Assembly: GCA_038520475.1 (NCBI GenBank)
Contig: JBCBLF010000002.1
Span: forward strand, 1 to 64,000
DNA from: JBCCWF01 sp038520475
Lineage (GTDB): Bacteria; Cyanobacteriota; Cyanobacteriia; CAKZMO01
Reading direction: 5' to 3'
Length of the DNA stretch: 64,000 nucleotides
Under the pieces are notes generated by a model. It saw only the letters and a list, made by a program, of their open reading frames with translations. It did not search any database and had not been told where the DNA came from. This document shows, in pieces, positions 36,189 through 44,735 of the stretch. Positions within the stretch are counted from its first letter, which is position 1. Every line of letters starts with the position of its first letter. The translations under genes and the position numbers were made by a program.

Positions 36189-37679
36189 CTAGCTCTTTGA
36201 CTCAGCACTAGTTTTTGCACGTAACGCAAGAGCTCGAGGCATATCTTTATTGGCGATTTGTGTTGTTTCGTAAAGCCTGTAGGTTTTTTCCGTCATTTCT
36301 TCAATGTCTTCATCTGACAGGCGCTGAACATAGTTAATCTTGATTTCTTCTAAAATCATCGTCAGAAGATACTCCAGTTCTGCAATGCTCTCTTCTTGTC
36401 GTAGCTCAGATTGGAATACCTCAACTAACTTAGACGCAAGTTTCTCTGTTAGTTGAGCTCCAACGGGGTCTTCAAGGGCATCTTTCAACGTTGAGTAGAT
36501 ATTTTCCAAGACTTCTGAGGTGATGCGTTGGGTAATGCGGTCAGGTAGAGACCCGATACCCGGGATTGATTGAAATCCCTTATACGCTGGAGACTCATCA
36601 AAGGCTCCCGTTACGGAATGAGAAATGAGCGCCTGAAATTCTGGCTTTACCTGTGGCAAGACTTGATATACAAGTGTTGAAACAAGACGCTGAGATAGCG
36701 CTTGGATTTCATCAACCCCGTTGATATCAACATACTGACGCTCCGCATCTGGCTGAAGCAATGCTCGCGACACATCCCCTTGTTTGATCAAGGTTTGCAT
36801 CTGGTCAATGATGCGAATAACGACGATTTCAGTCAATTCAATGGCCACACTCGCTAAAATACCTCGGACAATTCGAGACTGAATGGGGAGCAGATTGACC
36901 AGGCGTGCCTGATTAAATCGAATCGTTAACGGAATAAATCGAATCCATCTCCACAATGGAATGAGCAGCAACGTGTCGTACCATCGCCACAGCATGGCAT
37001 CAAACCAGTTTGTACCTCGATATTTCAAGCTTAAATACAGGGTGCGAACGAGAAACTCTGTTCCAAACAAGATGAAAAACCACACATCAATCAGCCAAAA
37101 CTGATCGATAGGCTCACCATTCAACCCAATCCCTCGGAAGTAGTTGGTGCGAATCAGGGGAGTAATCTCATTGCTGAAAAAGTCGCGGGCCTGTAACCAC
37201 CCATTTTGTTCGAGATAATCTGCACTCCAAAATGTATTAAATGCCTCTTTTGCAGAATCGATTTCAAGCTGATTCCGCATCCGCTGTTTGATTCTCTCGA
37301 GTGTGCCCGTTTTGTTCGCTAGCTCGAAAGGGTTTTCATCAATCATGTTGGCGCTTTGGGTTCGGAGACGAGCCAGCAGCGCTGTAATTTCACGAGATCC
37401 TAAACCAGCCTCCCCAGTTTGTTCTAGTGCTTGTCTGAGTTCTTCATAGGTCTCTAGATAGGTTGTGGTAGAGCGCTCAGGTTCAATTCCCTTGAAGGTT
37501 TCTCCGTACCACGTCGTGAAATTAGGAAAGTATCGAAGATAGATATCTCTAAAAGGAATGTAGCTGATGTCAAACAGCACTAGTATGACGTTAATCAAGA
37601 TTACTATTGCCATCAGCCGTTCAAACCAGAGACTTCGGCGACGGAACTTTGATAACTTTTTCCCTGAAGAGACAACCAT
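36189..37679 (-). CDS. conserved-type membrane protein of unknown function
   Basis: 496 aa from ATG 37679 (MVVSSGKKLSKF); 12 codons more from the upstream start. A basic N terminus is followed by a transmembrane helix (about 22-45, LMAIVILINVILVLFDISYI), a soluble loop, and a second membrane region (about 185-265) holding FWLIDVWFFILFGTEFLVRTLYL and a Trp-rich segment (WFDAMLWRWYDTLLLIPLWRWIRFIPL). That region resembles the voltage-sensor-type membrane part of ion transporters. The C-terminal 230 residues are soluble and helical. It is not an established channel: no pore motif is seen. Transcribed towards rimP. Confidence 0.8.
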   Translation of the reverse strand: MVVSSGKKLSKFRRRSLWFERLMAIVILINVILVLFDISYIPFRDIYLRYFPNFTTWYGETFKGIEPERSTTTYLETYEELRQALEQTGEAGLGSREITALLARLRTQSANMIDENPFELANKTGTLERIKQRMRNQLEIDSAKEAFNTFWSADYLEQNGWLQARDFFSNEITPLIRTNYFRGIGLNGEPIDQFWLIDVWFFILFGTEFLVRTLYLSLKYRGTNWFDAMLWRWYDTLLLIPLWRWIRFIPLTIRFNQARLVNLLPIQSRIVRGILASVAIELTEIVVIRIIDQMQTLIKQGDVSRALLQPDAERQYVDINGVDEIQALSQRLVSTLVYQVLPQVKPEFQALISHSVTGAFDESPAYKGFQSIPGIGSLPDRITQRITSEVLENIYSTLKDALEDPVGAQLTEKLASKLVEVFQSELRQEESIAELEYLLTMILEEIKINYVQRLSDEDIEEMTEKTYRLYETTQIANKDMPRALALRAKTSAESKS

Positions 37680-38039
37680 CACAACTTGACCCAATCGATA
37701 AACAACACACACCTCAGTCCCAGCGGCAGTCGGGCTTCACCTTAGCAATGACAGCGTGTGTCAATATTCGAATGAGCTGTCGTACGATCCCCAACACCGT
37801 CAGGCCATGATTGCCTACAGCAGTATCACATAGCGATCGCCTCCTACCTCGCTACTTGTGGCATTACGGTAAGATCATTAACAAATGTTAATAGCTAGTT
37901 GTGATGTACGAAGCGCAGTTGAACGACGGTTGACGCGTGTTGCTGATGGGCGCAGCAGATGAATCCAACAGATATCTGCATTCAACATGGCTATTTCTGT
38001 CATCTCACACTCTCTACCTCTACTAAATGGGCTAAATGT
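37680..38039. other. intergenic region between divergent genes
   Basis: About 360 bp that should hold promoters of the membrane protein and the hydrolase. An in-frame extension of the hydrolase frame covers its last 80 bp. No other structure recognised. Confidence 0.4.
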
Positions 38040-38957
38040 ATGGCGATCGCATCTGAACGTAGACAGTATTGGACGTGGCGTGGACAGACCATTCACTATG
38101 TTCACGAAACGACTGTCAATAAAACCGGACAACCCTCACTACTACTGATTCACGGCTTCGGAGCCTCAACTGATCATTGGCGCAAAAATATCGATGAGCT
38201 GAAGCAAGACTTCGACGTTTGGGCTATCGATCTCTTAGGGTTTGGTCGTTCAGCTAAGCCAGACTGGGAATACAGCAGTACTTTATGGCGTGACCAGCTG
38301 CATGATTTTATTCATGACGTGATTGCTGCTCCAGTGGTAATCGCGGGCAACTCTCTTGGAGGATATGCGGCGCTATGCGTTGCAGCCGCTTACCCAGATT
38401 TAGTTACAGGAGTTGTCTTGCTGAACAGTGCTGGACCATTCACAGAGTCATCGACCCCATCGCCTTCAGTTGGAAAATGGTGGGGCAACCTAGTCCGCAC
38501 GATTTTGTTGCAGCCTCTACCCAGTTATCTGCTCTTTCAATATGTTCGTCGTCGTTCTACCATCCGAAAAACTCTGGAAAAGGTTTACGTTGACCAACAA
38601 GCCATCACCGACCAACTGGTGGAAGAAATCTATCGCCCCTCTTGTGATCCAGGGGCTCCTGCAGTGTTCGCTTCGGTGTTCAAATCTCCTCGGGGAGAAA
38701 CCGTCGATGCCTTGTTAGATAAAATGCAGTGTCCGTTACTCTTGTTGTGGGGCGAAGGCGATCCTTGGATGAACACGCGAGCGAAAGGAAGTCAGTTTCG
38801 GCAATATTATTCCAACCTCGTGGAACACTATCTGCAAGCGGGGCACTGTCCACATGATGAAGTCCCTGATCAAGTTAATACGCTGATACGAAATTGGGTC
38901 AATCATCATGTGAATCAGTCTGAATCATTGCCAATTGTTCCGAATTCTTATACATGA
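38040..38957 (+). CDS. alpha/beta hydrolase, pheophytinase-like
   Basis: 305 aa from ATG 38040 (MAIASERRQYWTWRG); an upstream ATG at 37959 would add 27 residues unlike the family. Alpha/beta hydrolase fold: oxyanion segment LLIHGFGAS.DHWRKN, nucleophile elbow GNSLGGYAAL, and a late His in AGHCPHDEVP. The pattern HGFGAS..HW..N....GNSLGGY is shared with plant pheophytinase and its many cyanobacterial relatives, whose substrates are mostly unknown. The cap domain (about 135-225) lies between. Function assignment is limited to hydrolase. Confidence 0.87.
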   Translation: MAIASERRQYWTWRGQTIHYVHETTVNKTGQPSLLLIHGFGASTDHWRKNIDELKQDFDVWAIDLLGFGRSAKPDWEYSSTLWRDQLHDFIHDVIAAPVVIAGNSLGGYAALCVAAAYPDLVTGVVLLNSAGPFTESSTPSPSVGKWWGNLVRTILLQPLPSYLLFQYVRRRSTIRKTLEKVYVDQQAITDQLVEEIYRPSCDPGAPAVFASVFKSPRGETVDALLDKMQCPLLLLWGEGDPWMNTRAKGSQFRQYYSNLVEHYLQAGHCPHDEVPDQVNTLIRNWVNHHVNQSESLPIVPNSYT

Positions 38958-39175
38958 CGCGGTTATGTGAGCTTAACGTAGGTATGTCAGCTCGATAGAG
39001 TGGATTAGGCTCTGTCGCGCTGAGTGATGCACAACCCGTTGTCCAGTACTAAAGGGTGTAACTCGACACATCAAGGCGCTGGAGATTTACGTTACGTTAA
39101 GATTGTTTCAAGATTCTTTTTACTAACGATTGAGATCGTTCAAAATCAAACTGGAAGCGATATAGAGAGGACACT

Positions 39176-39379
39176 ATGGCCATTTCAGCTTCGCTCACAC
39201 GGCCCGGTCATGCAGGCGATGCACCTGCCTGGGAAAGCTTAAAGCGTGCAATTTCAAGCAGCTCAGGATTTAAGCGCTGGCAACAGCAGTCCAACCACGA
39301 TTCATCAGTCAATCAGCCTGTATCTGACCAGCTCGTTATTGAATATTTAAGAGAGACCCTCGATACGCTTGCGTATTGA
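39176..39379 (+). CDS. 67-aa small protein, likely real
   Basis: 67 aa, starting MAISASLTRPGHAGDAPAW and ending VIEYLRETLDTLAY. The ribosome-site-like AGAGAGGAC stands before the ATG. The end YLRETL.TLAY and the segment SLKRAI.SSSGFKRWQ look like a conserved cyanobacterial small-protein family that I recall without a function. No Cys cluster or membrane segment. A strong hairpin terminator follows at 39447-39497. Confidence 0.7.
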   Translation: MAISASLTRPGHAGDAPAWESLKRAISSSSGFKRWQQQSNHDSSVNQPVSDQLVIEYLRETLDTLAY

Positions 39380-39446
39380 TTCCTTTTTCCTTTGTATTGA
39401 GTCTCTCATCCAGCTCTTGCTTTGATAGAGACTAATCATCATTCTT

Positions 39447-39497
39447 CAATGCCCCAATGGAAGGTTCGACTAGGGTTGGCCTTTCATTGGGGTATTG
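39447..39497. terminator. bidirectional terminator hairpin
   Basis: 18-nt arms at 39447-39464 and 39480-39497 (CAATGCCCCAATGGAAGG against CCTTTCATTGGGGTATTG), two G-T pairs, 15-nt loop. It sits between two convergent genes and ends 3 bp before the stop of the DUF1400 gene. Confidence 0.75.
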
Positions 39498-39499
39498 GA

Positions 39500-40096
39500 T
39501 TAAAAGTCGAGATTTAACCACGCGGTCCATCGTTCAAGGCGATCGCGCAACTGTTCGATATCGTTGTACGCCTCGATGAGGCGATCGCCCTCCACATGCA
39601 GTTCTTGAGTGGGATACGTTTCAATCAATTCCATCATGCTGATGTGGTCATCATCACTCGCAGATAAGACAAGTGCTGCTCGAAGCGCTTCGCGATCACG
39701 CGCTCTTGATGAAGTATGAATAATGGGCGTAAGCTGATCCAATGCCACATGGCCAAGCGGATGATTGAGTCCTCGATCTAGCATGACCGGATCGACTCTG
39801 ATTTGTTGATTCAGGGTCTGACGGAACCTTTCGGGGTCATCATCAATAGCATCCAGATATCGCTCCAACTGATCTGACGGTTCACCAGTTTCAGCAAACG
39901 TTGATAAATCAGAAATTGGAACGGTTCGGCGTAGCGATCGATATTTAAAGACAATCTGCTCAGCTGCTCCGGCTGGAGACGCGATTGGTATAAGTGAAAA
40001 GATGCCGATAAACAGCGCTGATAGCTTAGTCAGGCCATTCCAGCTTTGTTGGTTGCACCGATGGCCAATTGATTGAAAACAATAACTCAGTTTCAT
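39500..40096 (-). CDS. secreted DUF1400 domain protein
   Basis: 198 aa. N-terminal signal sequence with hydrophobic core LFIGIFSLIPIA and cleavage likely after AGA (near 44). The rest is a DUF1400 domain: EQIVFKYRSLRRTVPISDLSTFAETGE, RQ.LN..I.VDPVMLDR.LN, and a C-terminal helix with YNDIEQLRDRL. In other cyanobacteria DUF1400 precedes an alpha/beta hydrolase in the same protein; here it stands alone. Exported, function unknown. Confidence 0.85.
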   Translation of the reverse strand: MKLSYCFQSIGHRCNQQSWNGLTKLSALFIGIFSLIPIASPAGAAEQIVFKYRSLRRTVPISDLSTFAETGEPSDQLERYLDAIDDDPERFRQTLNQQIRVDPVMLDRGLNHPLGHVALDQLTPIIHTSSRARDREALRAALVLSASDDDHISMMELIETYPTQELHVEGDRLIEAYNDIEQLRDRLERWTAWLNLDF

Positions 40097-40623
40097 AACT
40101 TTAAGATAAAGCGACGAGTGCTCTTGTCTGATAATGACTCGATGTATTGTGTGGAAAGCATGATAATCGATGACAATTTGAACTGACGTGGTGGGCGTGT
40201 TTAAGATTCACGCAGCTTGTCGCAGTTCATCATGTAGAACTCGATATGTCACATTCAGCTTCAGAACCCTGATGGCGTCTATGAAAGCCGTGCTATATGT
40301 GGTTTTCATGGAATTTTTTTTAATTATGTGTGAATTTGGCATGACGCATTTGCAGTCATTAGTTATCCATCATTATCAAAACTGACGTAAGGCCGTTACA
40401 TCTAGCTCATATTGACGAGTAGTGGTTGGTTAAGCCTGACACTAATCCGGCATACGTGAGTCCAAATTAATTAGACGAACGTTAGAAGCGATAACGGCAG
40501 TTGTCAGATTATTGTAACGTTGACATCTACTTCACAGAGTTGGGTCGGTTTCGGGATCGCTTACGACCGCTACCTGCTCTAACCCCATTACAACTGTTTC
40601 ATCAACTGAGGAATGCAGGATCG
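40097..40623. other. intergenic region between divergent genes
   Basis: About 530 bp. It includes a T-rich tract at 40310-40325. The reading frame of the SLH gene stays open back to 40501, but the extra 41 residues do not look like a signal peptide. No other feature seen. Confidence 0.4.
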
Positions 40624-42222
40624 ATGCAACTAAAGCATTACGTAGCAACAATCATTGGGATTTCATCTGCTGTGTTGATGGGAGGCAGTGCGGCGACGAT
40701 CCATCGAGCGTATGCTCAATCACAATCTGACTATTTCGCTCAAATCCCAGTCAACGCGAGAGTGATTTACGTCAATCCGGCTTTAGGAGAAGATACTCCT
40801 AACAATGGACGAGAAAATACGCCATACCGCACGATTTCCTATGCGTTGACCCGAGCAACGGATAATACAGTTCTCCAGCTTGCTCCTGGTAGCTATACCG
40901 CTGATAGTGGAGAGGCCTTTCCGCTAACCATTCCGCCAGATGTCATTTTAAGAGGAGACGAGTCAACAAACGGCCAGACGGTTCTCATCTTGGGAGGCGG
41001 TGCGTTAATTAGTCCAACATTTGCTCGCCAAAACGTTACGATTTTGGCGTTAGATGACAGTCAGATTCGAGGGGTCACGGTTACAAATCCACTGAGTCGT
41101 GGCACTGGAATTTGGATAGAATCATCGGATGCTGTTGTTCGAAACAGTACGCTATCCAACAGTCTGAGAGATGGCATATTCGTCACAGGAACTGCCACTC
41201 CAACGATTGAAGACAACGTCTTTTTCCAAAATGACGGTAATGGGGTGGCTGTTGTTCGCAGTTCTCAAGGAACGATCCAAGATAATGAGTTTCGAAATAC
41301 AGGATTTGGAATTGCTGTCGGAGATGATGCCGCTCCAGTCATTGAAGAAAATGTGATTCGTGAAAATGTCGATGGTGTGGTGATCTCTAATCGGGCACAG
41401 CCGATTCTTCGTCGCAATGTGATTCAACAGAATGTCCGAGATGGTGTCGTGGCGATCGCTGATGCTCAGCCCAATTTGGGAATCAATAACGATGACCCGG
41501 GTGAGAACATCATTCGTGACAATGGGCGACATGATGTTTATAACGCGACACGGAGCAATATCCTCACGGCTGTAGGTAACGACATTGACCCAGACAAAAT
41601 TTCTGGGGATGTAGAATTCGTAGCCCGTGAGATTCCTCAATCTGGGTTCGTTGATGTTCGAGGTCACTGGGCTGAAGGCTATATTACAGCGTTGGCTGAG
41701 TTAGACGTCATTGGCGGTTTTCTAGATGGAACTTATCGACCGAATGATCCAGTCACCCGTGCTCAGTTTGCTGCGATTGTCAATAAGGCTTTCTCGCCTG
41801 ACCCAAAACGACAGAGCATTGAGTTTGTAGATGTTGATCAGACATTCTGGGGTTATTCAGCCATTCAAACCGCCTATCAGGGGCAGTTTCTTTCTGGATA
41901 TCCGGGACAAGTGTTTCGTCCAGATGAACGAATTCCAAGAACCCAGGTTCTTGTTTCGCTATCCAGTGGATTAGAGCTAACAAACGGCCAACTCGCGGCG
42001 CTCGATAAATATGCGGATGCTGGGCAAATTCCAGAGTGGGCTAAAGATGCGATCGCTGCTGCCACTCAACAGCGGATTGTTGTGAACTATCCAGACGTGT
42101 CTCGGCTTAATCCTTCTCAAAATGCGACTCGTGCTGACGTTGCGGCTTTTGTTTACCAAGCACTCGTTAGCACGGGCGATGCTGAACCAATCCTGTCGCC
42201 CTATCTTGTGACGTACCCCTAG
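40624..42222 (+). CDS. beta-helix (DUF1565) protein with three SLH domains
   Basis: 532 aa from ATG 40624. A signal peptide (YVATIIGISSAVLMGGSAATI, cleavage near AYA) is followed by a DUF1565/parallel beta-helix region (about 50-335). This opens with YVNPALGEDTPNNGRENTPYRTI and carries right-handed helix rungs such as IEDNVFFQNDGNGVAV, IEENVIRENVDGVVI and LRRNVIQQNVRDGVV. Three S-layer homology domains then cover about 345-515: FVDVRGHWAEGYI, FVDVDQTFWGYSAI and YADAGQIPEWAKDAI. SLH domains anchor proteins to peptidoglycan-linked polymers, so the product is probably held at the cell wall or outer membrane. Substrate unknown; the beta-helix suggests carbohydrate contact. Confidence 0.92.
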   Translation: MQLKHYVATIIGISSAVLMGGSAATIHRAYAQSQSDYFAQIPVNARVIYVNPALGEDTPNNGRENTPYRTISYALTRATDNTVLQLAPGSYTADSGEAFPLTIPPDVILRGDESTNGQTVLILGGGALISPTFARQNVTILALDDSQIRGVTVTNPLSRGTGIWIESSDAVVRNSTLSNSLRDGIFVTGTATPTIEDNVFFQNDGNGVAVVRSSQGTIQDNEFRNTGFGIAVGDDAAPVIEENVIRENVDGVVISNRAQPILRRNVIQQNVRDGVVAIADAQPNLGINNDDPGENIIRDNGRHDVYNATRSNILTAVGNDIDPDKISGDVEFVAREIPQSGFVDVRGHWAEGYITALAELDVIGGFLDGTYRPNDPVTRAQFAAIVNKAFSPDPKRQSIEFVDVDQTFWGYSAIQTAYQGQFLSGYPGQVFRPDERIPRTQVLVSLSSGLELTNGQLAALDKYADAGQIPEWAKDAIAAATQQRIVVNYPDVSRLNPSQNATRADVAAFVYQALVSTGDAEPILSPYLVTYP

Positions 42223-42655
42223 TGTGTGAATCCTTTGGACGGTTATTTTGAATTTTTCAATGCTTTCGAAATAACTAAGATTTGCATCCTGTTTGGAATA
42301 CGACTTGGCAAAGTTGATGACGACATAAGGGGGTGGCGAGCATTGCTTGCTACCCCCTATGTCTTTTGTTATGGATTTGAAATGTTATGGATTTTGGGCT
42401 TGTGCCACGTTGTGTTGAGTCATTGCAGTGGGTCACTTCAACGGCTGGCAGATTCCATTCACCATGAGCTTGCTTCGTACGCCAGACTAAGGTCAATTCT
42501 CATTTTTCTGATCGGCAGGGTGAACGTGTGTTGAGGATACAAGAGGCTTTGTTGGACGTGGTGCGCTCTACAATACCGTGCTTAATCCATACGCACACGA
42601 TCTGAATCTGTAGTTGTATTCAGTTAATGCGATTAATGCGATCGCCTATATTCTG
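42223..42655. other. intergenic region after the SLH gene
   Basis: About 430 bp. The terminator-like repeat at 42301-42362 lies here. An open frame covers 42226-42534 but its peptide has no recognisable features and no ribosome site, so I leave it out. The promoter of the hydroxylase gene should be near 42540-42640. Confidence 0.4.
42301..42362 (+). terminator. terminator hairpin, TTGGCAAAGTTGATGA repeat copy 2
   Basis: The hairpin uses ACATAAGGGGGTGGC (from 42323) against GCTACCCCCTATGT (to 42362), imperfect, followed by CTTTTGTT. The head CGACTTGGCAAAGTTGATGA matches 29858-29876 closely. It lies 80 bp after the SLH gene. Confidence 0.65.
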
Positions 42656-43525
42656 ATGCTTGTTTTTTTAACCTTCAGTTTTCTCGTTGTGTTGACTGCT
42701 GTTTCCAGTTCATCCGGCGATCGACACGTTGCTCAGCCGGCGCTTTCGATTTCTCAATCGATGAGTCCCGGTCAATCGAAGTCATCTAGCGTTCATCGTC
42801 ATCAGCGCTCTGTTTCGTATTTCAACAAGCCGAAAGAAGACTGGCTTCTTGATGGCATTGGACTCGTCATGCAAGGCATCGTTATTCCAGCCTTACAGGT
42901 TACGCTGGTCTATCATTTTTGGAGCTGGCTGTTTCCGTCGTGGGAGCATGTCCTTCATCTCAGTGGGTGGCTTCAGTTTTTGATCAGTTTTGTTTGTGTA
43001 GACTACCTCTACTACTGGAATCACAGGGGTTTGCATCATTCTTCTCTGTGGAATGTGCATAAGGTTCATCACACGGTTAGTGAGATGGATGTCCTCGGCA
43101 CGTCTCGCAACACGCTATGGAGCAGTTTCTTTGTTGTCTACCTGTGGGTACACGCACTGATGCTATTTGTGCTGGAGCATCCCAACGGATATGTGTTAGG
43201 GGTTAGCCTAACCGCAGCGCTTGATCTATGGCGACATAGTCGCTTTTCTCTGCTTCCATTTCAGAGGAAACATCCTCTGGTGTATCGATTCTTCAGTTCG
43301 TGGCTCATGCTTCCCCACAATCACGCTTGGCATCATAGCAGCACTGAAGGAAACAAAAATTATGGCGGAAATCTGAATATTTGGGACAAGATTCACAGAA
43401 CCTATCACGGTGAGAGTTCATATCCGCGTTCGATTGGCATTAAGCTTAACCTCTCGATAATCCAGAAACTCGTCCTACCGATTGATGATGAACGGCAGCT
43501 CTCTAAACCAAGAGGCCCTAATTGA
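42656..43525 (+). CDS. sterol desaturase / fatty acid hydroxylase family protein
   Basis: 289 aa from ATG 42656; an in-frame TTG at 42614 would add 14 residues. The membrane-bound di-iron hydroxylase histidine boxes are all present: HRGLHH, HKVHHT and HNHAWHHS, with an additional His at DLWRHSR. Three to four hydrophobic helices surround them (LVFLTFSFLVVLTAV; ISFVCVDYLYYW; SFFVVYLWVHALMLFVL). Members oxidise lipids, sterols or carotenoids using O2. The exact substrate cannot be read from the sequence; it is not the CrtR carotene hydroxylase pattern. Start uncertain because no ribosome site is clear. Confidence 0.85.
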   Translation: MLVFLTFSFLVVLTAVSSSSGDRHVAQPALSISQSMSPGQSKSSSVHRHQRSVSYFNKPKEDWLLDGIGLVMQGIVIPALQVTLVYHFWSWLFPSWEHVLHLSGWLQFLISFVCVDYLYYWNHRGLHHSSLWNVHKVHHTVSEMDVLGTSRNTLWSSFFVVYLWVHALMLFVLEHPNGYVLGVSLTAALDLWRHSRFSLLPFQRKHPLVYRFFSSWLMLPHNHAWHHSSTEGNKNYGGNLNIWDKIHRTYHGESSYPRSIGIKLNLSIIQKLVLPIDDERQLSKPRGPN

Positions 43526-43545
43526 AAAGCTTCTTAAATATAGCT

Positions 43546-43641
43546 TTAGCCATTTAGGCTAGGACACCAAGTATTATTCGGGTCCTTCGCGCATCGCCAA
43601 ATGGCTCGCCGTCTTGTCCTAATGGAACTGGCGACGGCTAT
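43546..43641. repeat. intergenic repeat type A, copy 2
   Basis: Matches 22856-22953 in order and orientation. The terminal hairpin GCCGTC...GACGGC (43608-43638) is almost identical to the reverse complement of 27356-27386. Confidence 0.8.
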
Positions 43642-43670
43642 ATTTCAGTCCTACTCAAACTAGCGAACAT

Positions 43671-43750
43671 CTCAAATCCATAGCAAAAGAATAGGAGTTT
43701 TGGGCACGCGGTGAGCGCTCAAAACTCCTATTCTTCCTAAACGTGGAGAA
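43671..43750. repeat. intergenic repeat type B, copy 2 (long hairpin)
   Basis: Starts CTCAAATCCAT. Arms AAGAATAGGAGTTTTG (43687-43702) and CAAAACTCCTATTCTT (43720-43735) pair perfectly over 16 bp, enclosing a GC-rich loop. Homologous to 27393-27483. It lies in the same convergent gap as type A copy 2. Confidence 0.75.
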
Positions 43751-43809
43751 TGATCTATCTTTCTGATTGTGTTGATATGTATGACATCCAGTCGTGACTG
43801 TGACTTGTA

Positions 43810-44364
43810 TCAGGCATCACTCAGGCTAGGAACCACAACGGCGGATTGTCCGACCCTTGGAAAGCTTGGCAAATCAAGCTGAGCAATCCGACGATTTCGC
43901 ATAGCCAGGCGATAACTTACGCTTTGCAGCTCAGCGTGAAGTTGGCGATTTTCTTTCTGGATGCGGGCAACTTTTTCTCGAATAGGAACCATTCGCTCAG
44001 CAAATTTTTCCTTGTAAACCCGAGGCATTTCTTGAACAACATGCTGGAGCATTTCAGCGCGATCGCGAATCTCAGCAACTGATTGCTTGAGCGCTTTGAT
44101 TTCAGCATCTTTACTTGCCATCTGCTCGTGATATGACGCTGTCTCTTGTTCCACCCGGCTGAGCTGGTCGCGTAGTGAACGAACTTCGCTTTGATACCCT
44201 TCCGCTTCTGCTGATTTTTGAGACTGGTGCACACCACCTTTAACTACCCGAAATAATTCTTGTGAAAGCTGCTGAACCAGCTGATCTCTCATGGTTAATT
44301 CTTCTCGGAGTCGTGTAACCTCAGCTTTCAGCTCAGCGTGTTGTTGTAGAGAAGTAGGGTTCAC
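43810..44364 (-). CDS. coiled-coil hypothetical protein
   Basis: 184 aa with a GTG start at 44364. Almost all of it is charged helix with heptad character (HAELKAEVTRLREELTMRD, VRSLRDQLSRVEQETASYH, VARIQKENRQLHAELQSVSY), followed by a short neutral tail. No membrane segment or enzyme motif. Not recognised; possibly a structural or scaffold protein. Convergent with the hydroxylase gene. Confidence 0.72.
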   Translation of the reverse strand: MNPTSLQQHAELKAEVTRLREELTMRDQLVQQLSQELFRVVKGGVHQSQKSAEAEGYQSEVRSLRDQLSRVEQETASYHEQMASKDAEIKALKQSVAEIRDRAEMLQHVVQEMPRVYKEKFAERMVPIREKVARIQKENRQLHAELQSVSYRLAMRNRRIAQLDLPSFPRVGQSAVVVPSLSDA

Positions 44365-44735
44365 GGTAATGCTCCAAATAAAACCAGGTTGGTAAATGCT
44401 ATTGCGTCAATACTATCCTCCAATGAGGCATAGCATATGATTGCTGCCGATAATTTAGCACCATTGCAGTAAAATGCGATAAAAATTTTGACTATCCGTT
44501 AAAAATTAAAAACTGATGGTGCTCGTGCGTGAGAAAAATGCTTATGACCGAAGCGACAGCGATATACAGCTGTGATATGAGCAGCACTAGCGTCACAGGA
44601 GACATGCCATGCGGTTTCATCTCGTGATTCATCAATATGTGCCTGTTGCTGCTGATTTAGAGATACCTTTCATCAGGTTTCAATCGCGATCGCTACTCTA
44701 CACAATGCGATCGCATCATTTAACTGGAGTACTCG
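44365..44735. other. intergenic region upstream of the coiled-coil gene
   Basis: About 370 bp, AT-rich near 44440-44520. It should hold the promoter of the coiled-coil gene and the end of the Crp/Fnr transcript. No hairpin or gene stands out. Confidence 0.4.

Noticed and set aside
42226..42534. 102-codon plus-strand frame after the SLH gene
   Set aside because: It spans the terminator hairpin, and the peptide resembles no family.
42656..43525. CrtR beta-carotene hydroxylase
   Set aside because: The histidine boxes HRGLHH, HKVHH and HNHAWHH fit the sterol desaturase family instead.
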